Part shown: piece after piece, positions 4,870 through 6,890 of the stretch
How the letters are laid out: each line of letters opens with the position of its first letter
Numbering within the stretch: position 1 is the first letter of the stretch
Source of the DNA: an uncultured Dermatophilus sp.
GTDB taxonomy: Bacteria > Actinomycetota > Actinomycetes > Actinomycetales > Dermatophilaceae
Direction of reading: 5' to 3'
DNA length: 6,890 bases
Assembly: GCA_945876925.1 (NCBI GenBank)
Contig: CAMCQD010000094.1
Location: forward strand, 1 to 6,890
The notes under the pieces: generated by a model
Databases searched by the model: none
What the model saw: the letters and a program-made list of their open reading frames with translations, nothing else
Told to the model about the DNA's origin: nothing
Made by a program: the position numbers and the translations under genes

Positions 4870-4955
4870 CGTGCGGCTCGCCAGGGGGAGCGACAGCGGT
4901 CCCTTTGTCGTTGCGCCGTTGCGGATGTTCCTGAGCTGAAAAGTGGAGTGCAAAA

Positions 4956-6485
4956 GTGACTGTCCAGAACAGACAGATCCGGGGGCGCCATCGGGCTGAG
5001 CGTCGGCCAGTTGAGCGGCGGTTGGAATCTGACGACCGTCTGGTGCTTCCAGGTCGAGCGGACCTGCCTTTCGCGCCGAGTCTCGAACCGGCGCTGACGT
5101 CCCGCAGGGCCACCCCGGGGGGGGAGTGGGCGCGGGCGTACCTGTCACGGATCATCGCCTTGGACTTCGTCGTCGGTGCCATCGGCGCCATGGTCGCGTC
5201 GTATCTGCGCTTCGGGCATGACGTCAGCGACGAATACCTGGTCGGGGCCCTGGCGATTCCTTTCGCCTGGGTTGCCGCCCTGACGGTAGCTAACGCCTAC
5301 GAGCGGCGCTTCCTCGGTGTTTCCGCCGAGGAATACCGGGCGGTGGGCCGCGCGATGATCGGGCTGCTGTCCGTGCTGTCCATCGCGGCCTTCGCGATAA
5401 ACTTCCCGCTGGCCCGCATGTGGGTGCTGCTGCTGCTGCCGCTGCTCATGGCCGGTGGCCTGCTGGTTCGCTGGGGGATGCGGCGCTGGCTCATGCGGCA
5501 TCGCGTCGTCGGTGAGCTCATGCAGCGCACCATCGTGCTCGGCCGTGCGGACGCGGCCGCCACCTTGATCCGCAGCATCAAGTCCGAGCCCGGCCAGGGC
5601 CTGCGCCCGGTGGCCGTGTGCGCCTCCGGTCTTGACGGCGAGTGGGACACGACCACGTCCATCGAGGGCGTGCCGGTCATGGGCACGCCGCGGGACGCGC
5701 TGGCAGCCGCTGACCTGTACGACGCCGAGGTCGTGGCCGTGGCCTCCCACCCGGACCTGGCCGGCAAATCGCTGCGCCGCCTGGCCTGGGCGCTGGAAGA
5801 GCGCGGTATCGAGCTCATCGTCTCGCCTGGCCTGCTCGACGTGGCCGGCCCGCGGCTGTCGATCCGGCCGTCTACCAACCTGTCGCTGCTGCACATCGAG
5901 CGGCCGGCGGCGGCGCGCAGGTCGACGTTCTACAAGAGCGCCCTGGACCGCACGATCGCGCTGTTCCTCCTCATCCTCGTCTCGCCGGTGCTGGCGATGA
6001 TCGCGCTGGCCATCAAGATCTCCGACCCGGGTCCGGTGTTCTTCCGCCAGCAGCGGGTCGGCGTACGGGGGAAGTTCTTCTGGATCTTCAAGTTCCGCAC
6101 GATGGTCGTCGACGCGGAAAAGCGCCTCGCCGCCTTGCAGACCCAGAGAGACCCGCGGGTCACCAAGGTCGGCGGATTCCTGCGCCGCTACTCCCTGGAC
6201 GAGCTGCCGCAGCTGATCAACGTGCTCATCGGCGACATGAGCCTGGTCGGCCCGCGTCCGCCGCTCGCCCGCGAGGTCGAGCAGTACGAGCCCGACGCGC
6301 TGCGCCGGCTGCACGTCAAGCCCGGCATGACCGGCCTGTGGCAGGTCAGCGGCCGTAGCGACCTGTCCTGGGAAGAGTCCCTGCGGCTGGACCTGCGCTA
6401 CGTCGACAACTGGTCGGTCATCGGCGACATGCACATCCTCTTCCGCACCTTCAAGGCGGTCTTCACCTCCAGCGGCGCGTACTGA
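4956..6485 (+). CDS. Polyprenyl-phosphate sugar-1-phosphate transferase (exopolysaccharide initiation)
   Basis: Membrane enzyme that moves a sugar-1-phosphate from a nucleotide sugar to undecaprenyl phosphate, the first step of a capsule or exopolysaccharide repeat unit (WbaP/CpsE-like family). The 509-aa protein has an Arg-rich cytoplasmic start (1-60), four predicted membrane segments at about 64-86, 94-114, 132-151 and 153-172, a CoA-binding-like Rossmann domain at about 190-310, a membrane or re-entrant helix at 333-354, and the catalytic bacterial sugar transferase domain at 355-509. Catalytic-domain motifs are DPGPVFFRQQRVG (357-369), KFRTM (379-383), SLDELPQL (413-420) carrying the Asp-Glu dyad 415/416, GDMSLVGPRP (426-435) and VKPGMTGLWQVSGRS (454-468). 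The segment between KFRTM and DPRVT is short, lacking the LFK-type insert of many relatives. GGAG at 4945-4948, seven bases upstream, supports the GTG start. The exact sugar cannot be read from sequence. It has its own strong terminator and is probably the first gene, or a lone gene, of a polysaccharide locus. Confidence 0.93.
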   Translation: MTVQNRQIRGRHRAERRPVERRLESDDRLVLPGRADLPFAPSLEPALTSRRATPGGEWARAYLSRIIALDFVVGAIGAMVASYLRFGHDVSDEYLVGALAIPFAWVAALTVANAYERRFLGVSAEEYRAVGRAMIGLLSVLSIAAFAINFPLARMWVLLLLPLLMAGGLLVRWGMRRWLMRHRVVGELMQRTIVLGRADAAATLIRSIKSEPGQGLRPVAVCASGLDGEWDTTTSIEGVPVMGTPRDALAAADLYDAEVVAVASHPDLAGKSLRRLAWALEERGIELIVSPGLLDVAGPRLSIRPSTNLSLLHIERPAAARRSTFYKSALDRTIALFLLILVSPVLAMIALAIKISDPGPVFFRQQRVGVRGKFFWIFKFRTMVVDAEKRLAALQTQRDPRVTKVGGFLRRYSLDELPQLINVLIGDMSLVGPRPPLAREVEQYEPDALRRLHVKPGMTGLWQVSGRSDLSWEESLRLDLRYVDNWSVIGDMHILFRTFKAVFTSSGAY

Positions 6486-6518
6486 GCGCCGGCCCCCGGG
6501 CCAGGTACAGGAACTCCG

Positions 6519-6558
6519 GCGAACGGCCGGGCGGGATCATTCCCGCCCGGCCGTTCGC
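6519..6558 (+). terminator. Very strong stem-loop terminator after the sugar transferase
   Basis: CGAACGGCCGGGCGGG at 6520-6535 is perfectly complementary to CCCGCCCGGCCGTTCG at 6542-6557. One more G-C pair (6519/6558) and a possible A-T pair at the loop extend it to 17-18 pairs around a tiny loop. It begins 33 bases past the stop codon. The stem works equally well on the opposite strand, so it could also end a convergent transcript. Confidence 0.85.
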
Positions 6559-6603
6559 GTTCCCCGGGCAGGCGTGACCTCCCGGCGGCCTCGGATGTGC
6601 AGC

Positions 6604-6696
6604 GGCGTCCGGCGTTCTCCAGTTCGCAGGCCGAAATCGCCGCAGCAGCCTCCGGGCGCGCAGGGCGTCCGGTCGCGCGGGCGGCACCCGGACGCC
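6604..6696. repeat. Three copies of GGCGTCCGG, one inverted
   Basis: GGCGTCCGG occurs at 6604-6612 and 6664-6672, and its exact complement CCGGACGCC at 6688-6696. The second and third copies form a 9-bp hairpin with a 15-base loop; the first copy could compete for the same partner. It may be a set of regulator sites or a structural element at a transcript end. Confidence 0.4.
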
Positions 6697-6746
6697 GCCG
6701 CGCCCGTCGCTAAGGCCTCCCGGGCAGGGGCCAGTCCCCGCCGGGC

Positions 6747-6824
6747 TTGATGTCCTACGTGACCCCCTAGGCTGCGCCTGGCAGGGCACCCGGCGACCGC
6801 CGGGAAACGGGGGCAGGAGCCCTG
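6747..6824 (+). promoter_or_regulatory. Candidate promoter and structured leader for a downstream gene
   Basis: TTGATG at 6747-6752 and TAGGCT at 6768-6773 resemble -35 and -10 boxes of the main sigma factor, but the 15-base spacer is short. Transcription would start near 6780. The following sequence folds as a nested hairpin: CAGGGC (6782-6787) with GCCCTG (6819-6824), enclosing CCCGGC (6789-6794) with GCCGGG (6799-6804). No start codon with a ribosome-binding site appears before the window ends, so the leader would exceed 100 bases. Confidence 0.3.
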
Positions 6825-6890
6825 GGCGCGGGTACGCAGGCGCAGGCGATCGGGCGGGATTCCCGCGCTGACGGCGTTCACGGTCACCCC

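Larger units (their letters stand above)
3909..4955. other. About 1 kb without a recognisable gene, rich in inverted repeats
   Basis: No open frame here, on either strand, shows a recognisable domain, a convincing ribosome-binding site or a conserved-looking protein. Candidates such as 4223-4477 (+), 4254-4553 (+) and 4205-4690 (-) are Arg/Gly/Pro-rich, as expected from GC-rich non-coding DNA. I found no tRNA, tmRNA, SRP RNA or RNase P RNA signatures. The stretch contains many inverted repeats (listed separately) and several local T-runs and AT patches (for example 4191-4208 and 4311-4338) that stand out from the flanking genes. It separates the housekeeping genes from the polysaccharide gene and probably holds promoters, operators and possibly small RNAs. 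Confidence 0.6.
6559..6890. other. Non-coding stretch to the window end
   Basis: No supported gene is present; the open frames on the minus strand (6463-6789, 6537-6887) are low-complexity Arg/Pro/Gly/Ala-rich sequence without recognisable domains. The region holds a repeated GGCGTCCGG motif (6604-6696), a candidate promoter (6747-6773) and a nested stem-loop (6782-6824). It looks like the upstream region of a + strand gene beyond the window. Confidence 0.5.

Noticed and set aside
3909..4955. tRNA, tmRNA, SRP RNA, RNase P RNA or CRISPR array in the long gap
   Set aside because: No T-arm/acceptor pairing, no conserved core sequences of those RNAs, and no regularly spaced repeats were found.
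5145..6434. 429-aa open frame on the minus strand opposite the sugar transferase
   Set aside because: It has a Gln/Arg/His/Asp-rich composition typical of a reverse-frame shadow and no domain. The + strand protein is unmistakable.

Overview
The window comes from a high-GC Gram-positive bacterium, an actinomycete. The evidence is very GC-rich third codon positions, frequent GTG starts, stem-loop terminators without clean T-tracts, and the gene order glmU-prs-rplY-pth, which is typical of Actinomycetota. I cannot name the genus. In-frame TTA codons in two essential-type genes (prs, pth) are unlike the usual Streptomyces pattern. All five protein genes are on the + strand.

Layout. 1-135: short upstream region of glmU. 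136-1233: glmU, the UDP-GlcNAc pyrophosphorylase gene, with an unusually short C-terminus. 1230-2210: prs (PRPP synthetase), overlapping the glmU stop by ATGA. 2211-2412: leader/promoter region. 2413-3012: rplY (ribosomal protein bL25, Ctc type). 3013-3314: tandem stem-loops ending the rplY transcript, then a probable pth promoter. 3315-3908: pth (peptidyl-tRNA hydrolase), probably read from a leaderless mRNA. 3909-4955: about 1 kb with no convincing gene but many inverted repeats, including a 16-bp perfect AT-rich palindrome at 4192-4207. 4956-6485: a membrane sugar-phosphate transferase that starts exopolysaccharide or capsule repeat-unit synthesis. 6519-6558: a very strong terminator. 6559-6890: non-coding, with inverted repeats and a possible promoter for a gene beyond the window.

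How the genes fit together. The first four form a housekeeping block: GlmU makes the UDP-GlcNAc precursor for peptidoglycan, Prs makes PRPP for nucleotides, His and Trp, bL25 binds 5S rRNA, and Pth recycles peptidyl-tRNA. The fifth gene lies beyond a long regulatory-looking gap, has its own terminator, and probably marks the edge of a surface-polysaccharide locus.

The most notable protein observation is the GlmU C-terminus. It stops just after the FVEVK-equivalent position, where the conserved Lys is Ser, so the acetyltransferase active site is absent although the stop is neatly coupled to prs. The most notable non-coding observations are the palindrome at 4192-4207 and the structured, gene-free kilobase around it. 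I see no convincing sign of a wholly new multi-gene system.
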